From NCBI RefSeq assembly GCF_021018895.1, contig NC_079364.1, positions 15,926,385 through 15,990,384 on the forward strand: DNA of 64,000 nt. The letters are read 5' to 3'. The notes beneath the pieces are model-generated. The model searched no databases. It was not told the DNA's origin and was given only the letters and a program-made list of their open reading frames with translations. Source of the DNA: Seriola aureovittata. Lineage: Eukaryota > Chordata > Actinopteri > Carangiformes > Carangidae. The position numbers and the translations under genes are program-made. Shown piece after piece: positions 50,575 through 62,630 of the stretch. Position 1 is the first letter of the stretch, and each line of letters starts with the position of its first letter.

Positions 50575-53500
50575 GGGAGATAGTGTCCCTATAGGGTTGC
50601 CTGGGACACTTGTCTGATAGCTCTACATTTCCCTAGCATGATGCATTTACATATGCAGTATATTTGCAAGTATCATCTGTCCCTGAAGACCCACCTAAGA
50701 AGCTTGTGCGATGTGGACTGCAGCAGGTGTAGTGATTCCAGTTCAATCAGTCTACACTGACTGATGTCCTGTACTACTGTAATCATCCATTTAGCATTCC
50801 TAACCCTCAGGAACATGGGTACCTTTTTGTATTGAAGGTGAATTCAAAATGACCTGCATGCAACAGGAGGTAAACAGCAACAGTGCTAGCAAGAAACAGA
50901 CACTATGCATTTAGCAACATTGTGGCAAAAATGTTGTAGGAGCGGTTTTGGACATTTCTATAGGTGTTAGACCATTGGAGAGCAGAGCCATCATTCACTC
51001 TTTTGTTTTTAATGTTATATTGCTTTAAAAAGGAGGTATCCCTTTAAAATACAGAGAAAAGATACACAGAGTCCTGTCCATGAGTATTTATTGCCAATCA
51101 GGGTAAAAACAGGGTAAAAGGTGCTCAGAGTAGCTATTAAACACGTGTGGGGGTGACCTCTGTTTTTAAGCGACTGTATCTCTGACAGCAAAAGCTGCAG
51201 AGGCCACACTAAATGGATCTTCTAAAGTTTCATTCAGGAAAATAAAAATAGAGAGCAATTCATAGACAAGAGAAAGCTGTTTTTCAATCACACGCTGGGC
51301 TGCTTGAGTTCTTCCGTATTCCTCTTTTTCTATGGAAGACCTAACTGGCAACCATGATTCAGCAGCAGGCCTTAACCATACTAATTAGTGAAGTGTAAGT
51401 ATCCATTTGGTGCGCACATGGTAACTTAATAAATCACCTTTCTCAGCGTGTCAAATTACATCTCCAACAACAACTGCGACATATATTCATTAAACCAAAC
51501 TTTTTACTTTTACTGAAAATACTTGTCTGGTTAAAAAGAAAAAGAACATACAGTAACATCCCACTGACCCTGTATTATCTATGTGGTAAACATGAAAACA
51601 GTGTTTCACCAAATTAATTCAAATTTATGATTACTGCTGTTACACTTATACATCTAAAGAAAAAAACATACAAGTGCAACTAGTCTCACCCCAATGCAGT
51701 AATGCTGCAAATATTCAAGCTCTACATGCAGCAGTAGGAATGCAGTTTACATTATGTAACAAACACAACATATACGTTGGTCATATGTAGAACTTACGTT
51801 TTTGTAACTTAAAATACTACACTATATGATTCAAGGTGTATTGCTAAAAAATTTGAATTAATTATCAGCGTTGCCTTCAGTTCAACAACACAAGTAGCAG
51901 TGGCGGGTAGCAGCTGCACTCTGAAGATGGGTAGCTGTTAAATTAATTTTGCCACTGTATACACAACACAGCCACATGGCTATGAGTTAAGGGGACAAAA
52001 AAGCAGTGTACATTTAAATGAAAATCTGAAAACACCCTTTACCCAGACCCTTTATCCTTTGAAGTGACAGGGGCTTTGTGCGGTAAAAACTGAGCAGGGC
52101 TCAAAGGCAGGGCCTGAATCAGCTAGATTGCATCTGTTCTTAAATGCAATTAATGAACCTCACAAAGGAGGATTATGCTGACAGGATTATTTTCAACAAC
52201 AATGCAGCACCCGCTGCCAATTACAGACACACACGCTATTCTTGCAAACACTAACCCTCTTAAATCCAAACGCACAATAGCTCTCCTACAAACACTATCA
52301 GCACCAGTATAGTCGAACGTCCATTTAAGTGACCATTGCAATATTTTTTTCACTATAACAGTGACTTTACAATTTCATGACATTTCCTGTTTACATACTT
52401 CTACATTTTGGCACATTTACCATTCACTAATCGATTTCTAGAGTCATAGACTGCGTCTGTAACTCATCTCTCTCTCTGGTCTCACCTAAAATCATCTGTA
52501 ATGCACATATAGTGCAGCACCAGTAACTCAATCAAGTCCTGTGAACTTTGCAGAAGAATGGAAATGTTTGCCTTGCTCCAACATTTGATCTCTAGTCCCT
52601 GACAAGGATCTCAAACTGTCTGCAGGCAAATGAGAGCTGTCTGGTATTTCTCGGGGCAATGTTAAATCAAATTAGTCAAAGCAATGTTAATTTCAAGCAG
52701 CATTTCATTAAAAAGGAAAAGATAATCAGCAACAAAGACTCCATGTCCTTCTGACTAATCTAATAATGCTTCGTTTGTTTGCTTTAATCACATTTAACGA
52801 TTAAGAAGCAGAGACAGGGCTAAGTCATGTAGACAGAAGGATCTCATAATCTGCCTGTCATGGCCACCATCTGATTTCCTGCCATTCGTCACAGTATGGA
52901 TGGAGGGATGGGCGGGTGGTGTTTAAACCCTCAGCTGACGTCTTGAGAGGTGCAGTAGCCCCAGGATGGGACTGCTCATCTTCAGGAGAGAGGTAAAGAG
53001 GGGGTTCAGGTATCACCTTACTTTAAAGAGTTGCAATACACAACCCGGGCCATTGGCAGACATGGCGATTGAATTCTCTGAAACTGGGGCCTGGATGCTG
53101 AAAGAATAATCTTCTTAGAGTTTCGGGTAGAGCCAGAGTTCAGGGAACATCTGTATAATGTTAAGTTCTGTCATGTCAGTTTCCCATCTTTGGTTGACAC
53201 AGGAATCCAACACTGTTAAAAAATAAAAAAACACAGAAACAACCTTCACAATATACAGACATGTAATCCGGTAGAACAGGCCTGCAATGAAAACTATCTT
53301 TGTGCAACTTATCATCTTCAAGTTTTGAGAGGTGCTGATTCAAGGGCAATGTCTATATGCTGGTGTTGTACTGGTGATTATGTTGTGAGTTTTTGTGTTC
53401 CTATGTGTATTTAAAGGGCTGAGTTGAGTTAACACCTCTTTGAAGGAGTTTCACCAAAAATTTTGCATGTTTCTCTAAGGTAGTCGTAGGGCTGTTCTGT

Positions 53501-53822
53501 TGGATCACATTATACCTGGGATACTATTTTTATGGTCTTAACTGGTTAAAACTATTTACACAGAAAAGTATTAATGTGCAGTCCTTGGATTCATTTTGCA
53601 TTACATTTGCTGATGCTGCTCAATGCAACCTAAAGTTTGGTGGGTTTCTCTCTTCCACAGTTTTTAGAAAATCCACCAGGTAGACATGTTTCCAACTGTG
53701 GTGAGTTTGTTGTTTATAGAGTATTTTGCTACAAAACAGGAATTCATGGTGACTGTATTTCTGCAACTCGGAAAGGGCAGAGTTTGCTGAATACCAGACA
53801 GACAATAAAAACACTTATGTTG

Positions 53823-53853
<31 letters not shown>

Positions 53854-55186
53854 TCTTCAGATCCTCCTCCCTCAGAAAAAAAAAGAAAAAAAAACTCATT
53901 CCTCATCAGTGGCTACGATTACTTGAATGAAATCAATCAATTGTGTTCCGCTTGGCTTTGCTCTTCTTTGCTCTTCGTTTCCAAATCCAATCTCTTCCAT
54001 GTCATCTCAGAGCACATTTTTAAGGGCCCAGCCTCTTGATTATCTCCCTCCCTTGCCTCAACTCCCCGCTGCTGCATGCTCCAATGTATTAAATTAAATG
54101 AGGTGTCTGTCCAGGTCACCCTCGCCCCAGCCTCCCACACCCCCCACCCTCACTGCTGGTAATCAAGGGAGAGGACCCCTCCCTGCTGGTTTTACGCCAG
54201 CCAGGCTGCATAAATTAGCATTAATGAGGGATGGAAAGACCTGCAGTAAAGGAGGGCAGGAAGGACTGAAAAGAGCAAAAACAGAGAATGGGGGAGAGAG
54301 AACTGCAGTTACAGCTTCAAACTGAACACCCACAAAAGGCTAGATTTCTCAGTGGTTTTACCGTCTTCCTTTTCATACCTATCTTTCCATTCGGTAGCCC
54401 AGCCTCTGTCTTTTCACTGGCTATCTCCCACAGACAGGCTCGACAAAGCTCTGAGGAGTAAAACAGTGGTGGCTTGGGTTCTGGCAATAAATTAATCATA
54501 GATGAGGTTGTGTGAACACTGTTAACATAATCCCATGGCTCAAGCTCAAAAATACTGCAGGGTACTAACGTCTTTGTTGTTCATCAAATATTGATGCATA
54601 CATAATTATTTAAGCATAAGTGCGCAGATGGTGAGAATATGTAGATACATTTCAGTGGCAGAGGTATTTCTAGTATTAGCTTTATGAAATCAAATTTGAT
54701 TCTGGTGGATCTTAGACTTAATTACCTAGGGGATACATATCATTATCTTGTCATAATACCGTGATGAACATGTGATGTGTTTTATATTGACAGTATTTGT
54801 GTGTATTCAGTTGACTGTGATTATGTATGAAAAACTGTCAAAGCAGGATGCCGATGTACAGCATACTGTTGCCGTTTGCTCCTTCTCTCCTCCGCTCCCT
54901 TGTAATCATGCGTGATAGCTATGACAACTACAGGAAAAATCATTGCATCCCTTCATTCTGCTGCTCCCCAACTTTAATTGCTTAATGCATCCTTTACAGC
55001 CACACCGCTCTGCTCCTCTCAGTTTCCACCTCTATCTCATCATTCCTCCCCACTCCCCTCCATTTCTCATCTCCTTTACTGCCACCTTATTTACTACAAA
55101 GTTCTTCCTGGTAATTAAAGTTGAACTACATGTAGGCCCCTAGTTTGAGGGCAGAAAATTGGCACAATTAGCCGATAACTACTCAC
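50575..55186. other. Non-coding sequence, nothing recognised except an A run
   Basis: Poly-A at 53828-53853, followed at about 53874-53894 by a second, broken A run. A minus-strand ORF at 51166-51351 contains a helical stretch (RTQAAQRVIEKQLSLVYEL) but has no splice borders in the right place. Confidence 0.35.
53828..53853. repeat. Poly-A run
   Basis: About 26 A, followed 20 bp later by a second, interrupted A run. It may be the tail of an eroded retroposon. Confidence 0.85.
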
Positions 55187-55233
55187 CATAGTGTTTTCTT
55201 TAGGTTTCACACAGGAGCTAACTCTAAGATATC
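55187..55233 (-). pseudogene. Possible upstream exon
   Basis: The donor ATG|gtgagt is near-consensus and the acceptor acaggcattaacag fair. It reads DILELAPV, TGA, NLKKTL in phase 0, partly helical; 47 nt. If real, the gene extends well beyond 47 kb. Confidence 0.22.
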
Positions 55234-58174
55234 CTGTTAATGCCTGTGTGAGACTGGGGTCCCAAATACTGTACCATCACCATGGGTGAGGCGTAACTGA
55301 TGTGGGTGCATTATACAGATATTCTGATAACAAGGTGAAAATTTGACTAATGTGTTACCATCTGTTGATGGCCACATTCAAGTTGCAAACAAATATCTTC
55401 CTCTTCCCAGAGTACCTCAGGACACAGCTACTGTTGATTAGTTAATAAAGAAAGTAATGTGAAATAATTTGCCTAACGCTGGTCGTGAGCAAATATGATT
55501 GGGACTGCGGTCACTGGATCAAGGCCATTGTCCAGGATTGATCCATCTCTACTCCTCAGATTATTTTAAAAATACTCCAGGTACAGCAGATGTCAAAAAC
55601 ATTGCAACTGTTTCCTAATACACAGTGTTGAAAGTAGTATGACAATATTTTTTTTCATATTGATCAATATCAATGATTATTGTATAGTCCTATTGTATAG
55701 CATAATGACGGAGAAAACATATTCAACATATTTGTTAGACCTCAAGGGTACAAGCAATGTGCTGTGCTAGGTGCCACTGAATGCCAGTGCTGTTTTTGAA
55801 GAACATATACGCCATGGTACTTAATACTCATAGGCAAACACTTTCATTAGCTTTCGAAACCAAGTTTTTCCACCGTTAAGATGGTATCATATCTTTTGCT
55901 ATAAAATATGAAATTATACTCGCTGTGTCTCTGCTTCTTTTTGAGATTTTATCATATCGGGTAATGACTGAAAAGGCAGAAACGAGTGACTGCTGCTGGA
56001 GTTTGAACTAACGTTACCACAAGACTCTTCTTTTGTGAGCCTGACTGCTAGTGCTAGTGCCAGTACAGTCAGAGCGCAGAGTCAGGCTTTCTGTTTACTT
56101 GGAGGGACTCAACGTTACCTTTACATATGGAGGAAATGGATATCGCTCTGGTGTTTATTGAACTTTAGACATCCAAACCACTTTCAAATCACCAATGTTG
56201 TATGACCACTCTTTGATAGTTTCATCGTCCTGAGCGGCAGTCAATCGTTTTTGTTTCCAGCAATGTTTTTCCACTTGTTTTGGCCCTATGTGTCATCGAT
56301 GTAACCCTATTGCTGTACACTAAGCAGGTGATTGTGCAGGCTCAAATACAGAACAGATACACTTTTTGAAAATTGCTCAGTTTATCATTGTTATTGTGGG
56401 AACTTTTTTCATAACAACCATCAAGATTGTTTTACGCCCAGTCCTAGTTGAAAGTATTTAAAAATAGTAAGTAGTCTATTCACACTGATGGCAAACACTA
56501 ACAGCCACATAGCCAAACAGAGTTGTTTTTCATTAAAAGTAAGAGAGAAGGAATGAAGAATTAAAAAACTAGACAAGACTTGTTTTGCTGGACTCTGAAT
56601 AAGCTGATTGCATTCAATTATGCAATGCATATGAAGGTAAAAGTTTCTCCCTGCCAATATGGTGGCATTGTTTTTAGAGTTATAATCCTTAAAATTTGGT
56701 GATACCCGTAGTTGCTGGTGGTAACAGGAAGTGCCATTTAATATCACAGTCCTGACATCTCTGTGGGCAGCAAACACGCCTTGAGCAGCTCCTTCGTCAC
56801 AATAACAACAAAAAACAAACTGGCATATTTATTTACAGTGCAGCCAAACAAATGCACATTGTATGTTCGCCTTGGTATTAAGTTAGCTCTCTTGTACAGC
56901 TCTTATACAGATTCAGAAGAGTGAAGAGTTAAGAGTGAGTCTGATATCAATGTGATAAAATTACAAACAATAATGCTGAATTACATGCATGCATTGTTTC
57001 CTATTTCCTGTTCCACACAGGAGCAGCAGACTTGAACCTTAAATCTTAAAGTGAGATTAATTGATGGAAAATGCTTGTTAGTCCTTATTCACCAATTAAA
57101 ATAAAATGTGCTTTAACGTTGTCATTTTTTTAAAGAATGAAAGATATTTGCAAAGTACATGCACGTTTCTATGCAGTGTTCACTGTAAATCCATTTCACT
57201 AGCCATATTGCATTGCAGAGTCCTTGATCTAGTACAAAGCTGAATGAATAGAAAATGCACCTTTTACAGTTTGCTCATACACAGATTAACCTATATGTAG
57301 GTTTATGTTTTTACAGAAAAAAACATCAAAAATGAACACTGCTGTTAGTGAAAGAAACAAAATTGACCACATTAATCCAGATCAGTCAGTCCTCATAAAA
57401 TCCAAGAGCACCCTCAGACATTCTTACGTTATACTGCACACACAGGTCCTGACATGTCTTCATCCCTGTCACAATTCTGAAAACCTCAATCCCTGTGAAA
57501 TAATGTATACCATATATGACATAGTCACTAATGGAGGACTAATAACACTAGTACCAAACATGGTAGTAGATATAGAGTGTGACTGAATATCTAGACTAAA
57601 ATTTGAGAAAACATGCAAATAATACTGTACACTCCTACATGCTGTACGCACATCTGCAGTCAGCCATTATTCAGCTGTACACCTCTCTTGACAGCAGCTC
57701 GAGGAGCGGCTGTTATTTAGCAGCAGCCCGGTGCTTGTGCTTGAGCAACCAAGCACAATAAAAATTATTTTTCTTTAATTAACTTTTATGGCCGGCAAAG
57801 AGGACACGCTGACACCTGTCTTATGCAGTACCACTGTTGCCTTCCACATCTGTGCATGTGGTATAAGAGGTGTGTGTGTGTGGTTGTTTGCCTGCACTGA
57901 GACAGCACTGCAGCAAACAACAATGCCCCTGAGGTAAAAATAACAGCAAGTAAGAAATATCATAATATACAACAATGATCTTTGCAACTATAAGCAATAC
58001 AGATGGATGTGTACTATCTCTCATGTATGCTGAAGACCAAATAATAACATAATAAATGTTGTTTTCAGACAAACTAATAACATTTTCCTTTCCAAGCACT
58101 TAACCACGCCTTGCAGAAAATGGTACTAAAACTCTAGTGCACAACCATAGCACATTTGTGCATAGACATGGTCA
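55234..58174. other. Non-coding sequence, nothing recognised
   Basis: AT-rich. The plus-strand ORF at 57305-57586 has no homology that I recognise and no exon borders. Confidence 0.35.
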
Positions 58175-58202
58175 ACACACACACACACACACACACACAC
58201 AC
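58175..58202. repeat. (CA)n microsatellite
   Basis: About 14 CA units. Confidence 0.88.
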
Positions 58203-58624
58203 GGGTTTGCCAGGGATGACACAAATTGGATCATCTAAAAATAGAAATGCATTTCAAAAGCACAACAAAGTTTAGGAGCATCTAGAAAAGTCCTAGCTCT
58301 ACAGGGATTTTAATTAGTGTTGCTGAGTCAAGAGCATAGCAACCTACCACTTTCTTACTAATAAACAAAGCCAGACTTCTTTTCATCATGAACTAAAACA
58401 CATGGCTGGTGCTGATAGGAACAACTATACTCTTTCTCTGCTTAGTTTCATCTCTTCCATCTTGTCTTGCGTGGCATGATAAAAGAAATGTTGCAGAGAA
58501 GCAGAAATTGGAAGAATTGAAGACTGGGCCTGAAAAAAAATTTCTGCCCACTATTTGAGAAAAGTGCAGTTTACACCAAGACGTTAAATGTTCTTCCCCG
58601 CGAGAAAACTTTTAGTTAGTTTAA

Positions 58625-59365
58625 TTCAAAGGTCATATATTACAGAGAGTCAAACTTGCTTGCTCACAGTTAAGAGATGATATCAACCACCTCGAGTCGG
58701 AGTGCTGAAAAAAGGATAAGCATCCTGACAGCTTTGTCTCCATAGCTACTGTCCAGGCAAAGCATGTGACGGAAATAATTTCCCCATATATCCCGCCATT
58801 ACGCCGCTGCTGGTAGACGTTCCTTTCATGCACTCGCCTCAACGTTGTCGCTGGTCTCTCGTCTGCAATCCCATTCAAAACTCCATACGGTCTGGTGGCA
58901 ATGGAAGGGTGGACTGCTCCTTCTCCTGGTAATCCACTTAGCAAATTCCACTCTTGCTGTCCCTGCTACCCATTCACCAACATCCCTTATGTCCCTGATG
59001 GTCTTGGATTCTGCACCCACACACATTCCCCTGGTTGGCCTCAACGCACACTGGTACTGTACCGGTCTAAGGCTAGGCCTAAGGCTCTGGTGTATATCTT
59101 CACATAAAATAAAGCTGGAGCATTTTAGTCCGAATTTGACCATCTGTTTGGCTATTTTCAGTGTTGACTCACAATCACAATTACAAGTGAGTTTACCAAG
59201 CTACAGCCTGATTGGCTGACCAACCTGTCATTGCTAGAGATCCAGAGAGAATCCTGACAGAGGAGATTTAAAATTACACTGAGATGGTTTTTGGCACTTA
59301 AAAACACAAATATTTATTTTGGATATCAAAACTTCAAATAAAATATCAGAAAATAGGGGACCTTT
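58625..59365. mobile_element. DNA-transposon remnant, about 0.74 kb
   Basis: It begins caaaggtcatatatta and ends with the inverse, aaatagggga cctttaa. The aaaggtcc-type terminus is common in non-autonomous fish elements. The GC-richer interior (58800-59100) stands out from its surroundings and carries overlapping ORFs on both strands with no domain I can name. The same AAAT/TTTGAAG wording next to the right end recurs in such elements. The family is not assigned. Confidence 0.5.
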
Positions 59366-59800
59366 AATATACCTTGTCTTTCATACATTTTACTGGCATC
59401 ATCTGATATACATCATTGCATACAATGGGAAGGGAGGTAAAGCTACAAAGTTTTATAATGTGTTAGTCAAATTTTTGAATAAAATGCATTAATTGGAGAG
59501 GGGTTTGTATGTTGAGATGTGTGACTAGAGCATACCACCCTTGAAATCACCATAACAGAGGAGTGTAGGCTGGGTAGCAAGTATGCAGCAGTTGCCATAA
59601 CTATTAACTAACTGTATTGATTTGGCAAGGAAGTACTAAAAATCTGAAACATCATTACATCCACAGGGATGAGTGTGGATGACAGCTATTCCTCCCCATA
59701 TATAACTTCAAATTCTTCCCATGGACTGCAGTAGCTGCCCTCCATTGTGACCTCATATCAGTATAGACAGTCACTAAACATACCACAAGTTAAAGTATGC
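59366..59800. other. Non-coding, nothing recognised
   Basis: About 430 bp of AT-rich sequence between two transposon remnants. Confidence 0.4.
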
Positions 59801-59945
59801 AGCAGCACCCTGGTGGGTGAGATGGTTCAGGAATATAATCTAAGATTGTGATATCGAAAGCCAAAAGACCCTTGCTGCATGTCATCACTCATTTTCTCTC
59901 CAATCTTCCAATCACCCTACAATGTCAACCGTCTGATAAATAAAT
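59801..59945 (+). mobile_element. tRNA-derived SINE, degraded
   Basis: A head-like 'gcagcaccctggtgggtgag' is followed about 50 bp later by the fish SINE block 'acccttgctgcatgtcat' and a CT-rich tail ending in 'ataaataaata'. Same layout as the copies at 7108-7240 (plus) and 13023-13128 (minus). Confidence 0.55.
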
Positions 59946-61254
59946 ATTTTAGAATTCTATCAATATTAAATATATCTAAATATATGTAAAGGTGCAGTAA
60001 AATATTAAATATACTCAAATATACTGTATATGTAAAACCAGAATCACAAGTAGGGTGGCACAAGAAATTACTCATTAAATGAGGAACCTTTGGTAGTAAA
60101 ATACTGTGGCAATACTCAACACTGTCATCGTTCTGCTATTATCCCCCCATCTCCCTTTGAGCTCATATTTATTGCTGTACTTCCATACCAAGAGTCGGAC
60201 TCTCAAAAGCCTGCAGTAAAATCTCTCACCTTATACTCTTCTCAGCAACCTTGAGGTTACAGACAGCCACACAACACCAGAACCTCCACATTTATAGAAT
60301 GCCACCTTACACACAAGAAGAATAATGAGAAAACTATTTAACTGAGGGTGGTGATTATAAGCATTCTGGGAGGCCATTAAAAGTGTCCTTGTAATGCAGA
60401 CTTCAGAAGTTCTGTGGGAGGAAGAGAGTGGGTGGGGCCTTGATTGATGGCCAAGAATGAGTGATTAGAGCTGCAATAATATCTCCATGGCCAGGCATGC
60501 TCCAGGAGCCAACCACAGTGCTGTAAACATTTCACTGCATCCCAACATGCTTTACTGCCTTTAAAAGGAGGGAGATGTGCATTTAATACTAAAGCAAGCT
60601 GCTGCCAAGGCTCATTACCACATTCATACACCATTCAACAAACACACAAGTCATATGCGCTTTAGCATTCCATGCTATCATATGTGCACCAACTTATTAA
60701 GTATGTGGACATACCCGCACACGCACGAATACAGAAACACTTAGTACATTCTAGCCATTTAAATATGAATTACACGTCACTTGGCTAATAACAACCCCTC
60801 TGAAAATTTGATAAACTATTCCTCTATTTTTCTTAAATGGTAAATATAAATGAATAATAAATTTAAATGTTTAGTAAAAGTGAGGTAGTGCAAACACTCA
60901 AGACAGAAAGAAAGATCCTTACATGCACTAGCAAACATTGTACACCGCTGGTAAATGTATACACACACACAAACAAAAATATATACCCTGTAAATTCTCC
61001 AACAGCTTCAGGGACCTTTCTTCACCTCAACATAAGAAAGATCTGTTCCTTTATTTGAGACAGGCTATTATCTGAGGCAGGCCTTTATTACTAATCTCCC
61101 TGCAGCTTCAAATGTTGTATACCTTCGTATTTGGCTCTGAACACCAGAAAATCAGATTTGAGATGAAACAATGATTATGTGGTTGAAGTGCTGACTGAAT
61201 TTGAGGGTGTTTATAAGGGTTTGTTTTTTCCTGTTTGTATTTTTCAATTGTTAT
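59946..61254. other. Non-coding, nothing recognised
   Basis: AT-rich. A donor-like AAG|gtgaga near 60230 (minus) follows a short helical frame (NLKVAEKSI) without a proper acceptor, so it is not called. Confidence 0.35.
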
Positions 61255-61470
61255 TTTATGTGGACCCCAGGAGGATGGTTTTAGCATAACCATGGCTATC
61301 AGGTTTTACCCTGGGAAACATGTTACGATTAAAAAAAAAAAGAACAAGAGAGACCCTGGAATGGAACCCTGAGGAACACCCTTGTGGGGAAAATACAGTA
61401 AAACAACAGAATGGAGAAATACATCCAGTTGTACAAGATAATGTCTTACCCCTTTGAATGCTATACAACA
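61255..61470 (-). mobile_element. LINE reverse-transcriptase fragment (L2/Rex-like)
   Basis: On the minus strand the frame reads KGVPQGSIPGSLLF, matching the reverse-transcriptase motif G-V-P-Q-G-S-x-x-G-x-L-L-F. After a frame change it reads NMFPRVKPDSHGYAKT, which lines up with the region leading to the catalytic Y-A-D-D box; the box itself is mutated (YAKT). A short T run causes the frame change. It is a dead 5'- and 3'-truncated scrap. Confidence 0.6.
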
Positions 61471-62113
61471 TTCAACTAATTCTGACATGTTATGTTAATA
61501 CTGATATCCTATGTTACTGAAACAACAATATGCCCTCCATTCACTTTACTAATTTTAATAGTATGTATAATGCACAGGTTTCCAATTCAAGGAATGCCAT
61601 GTACTGTAAAAGCGACAATGTGCAAAAGACGATTAAACGGTTACTGATGCAGTTGAATATCTTATTGTGGGTAGAGGAAGCATCAACAAAATCAACACAT
61701 CCTGAGCCAAATACTGACTAGAAAACGTACTTTTGCAGGGCAAATAAATAAATAATGGCCCCTTGACAAGTTAGAGCAAAACTGTGTTCAAATCAAATAG
61801 GCTGTCACAATTAAGGATGTGTGGATGCACATTAAGGCCCATTTCAGATGTTCAAAGAATGATCTGCCAACCAAAATATGGTTACCATCCAGAACAAAAC
61901 AGTCATAAGCAGACAAGACAATTATGTAAGTAGCATGATTAACTCAGATAAAATCAGAGAGCTTTGTCATAATATATTATGTGTGTTACTGAAGTTCTCA
62001 AGGAGGCATCTTTCTTCATAAATGTTTCACTTTGTTAGTTTGTTTCACAACACTTTCCATGATTACAACATTACATTACAACATGCCCCTTCACACAAGC
62101 TATAAACACTTAC
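61471..62113. other. Non-coding, nothing recognised
   Basis: AT-rich DNA without repeats or coding signal that I can identify. Confidence 0.35.
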
Positions 62114-62143
62114 ATTCCTCAATTTAGCAAATTATTTGACTGT
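62114..62143 (-). pseudogene. Possible upstream exon
   Basis: 30 nt, phase 0 to 0, between an excellent acceptor (tagttttggtctccgcag) and donor AAT|gtaagt. It reads TVK, TAA, FAKLRN. It could be a decayed coil exon or chance. Confidence 0.18.
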
Positions 62144-62556
62144 CTGCGGAGACCAAAACTAGACCAATCAGGAGAGGTTAGTCTTTAAAGTTAGTGTTTG
62201 TTATTACAATTTTGAAGCTATCATTGAGGCTAGCCACAAAAAAATGTTATTTTTGCATTTCAGGATTACATACAGTAGATGTCAACAGTCTTTCAGACCG
62301 CAATGCTTTTAAAACAATAGTAGCAAATTTCCCTGACACAGTTAGTATGCACAATCAAGTACACATAAACAGATCATCTGTCTATGTTTGCGTTAAGCAC
62401 AAGACAGTTGCCATTTACAGCCCCCTCCCTGAAACACTTTGGATCAAGGGACTTGTGGCACAGAGACAGCATGGAACCATCAGGATGAAAAACCACAGCC
62501 CAAGAGGTAGGGGTTGGCACTGCTCCTGAAACCTGTGAATTGTATGAAACATGTAT

Positions 62557-62630
62557 GGAAAGAAAGAAAGAAAGAAAAAAAGAAATAAAGAAAGAAAGAA
62601 AGAAAGGAAGGAAGAAAGAAAGAAAGAAAG
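62557..62630. repeat. (GAAA)n microsatellite
   Basis: A pure-purine tract of GAAA units with some GGAA and one AAAT interruption, about 74 bp. Confidence 0.92.

Noticed and set aside
51166..51351. Minus-strand helical stretch RTQAAQRVIEKQLSLVYEL
   Set aside because: It looks like a coil exon, but no acceptor/donor pair frames it.
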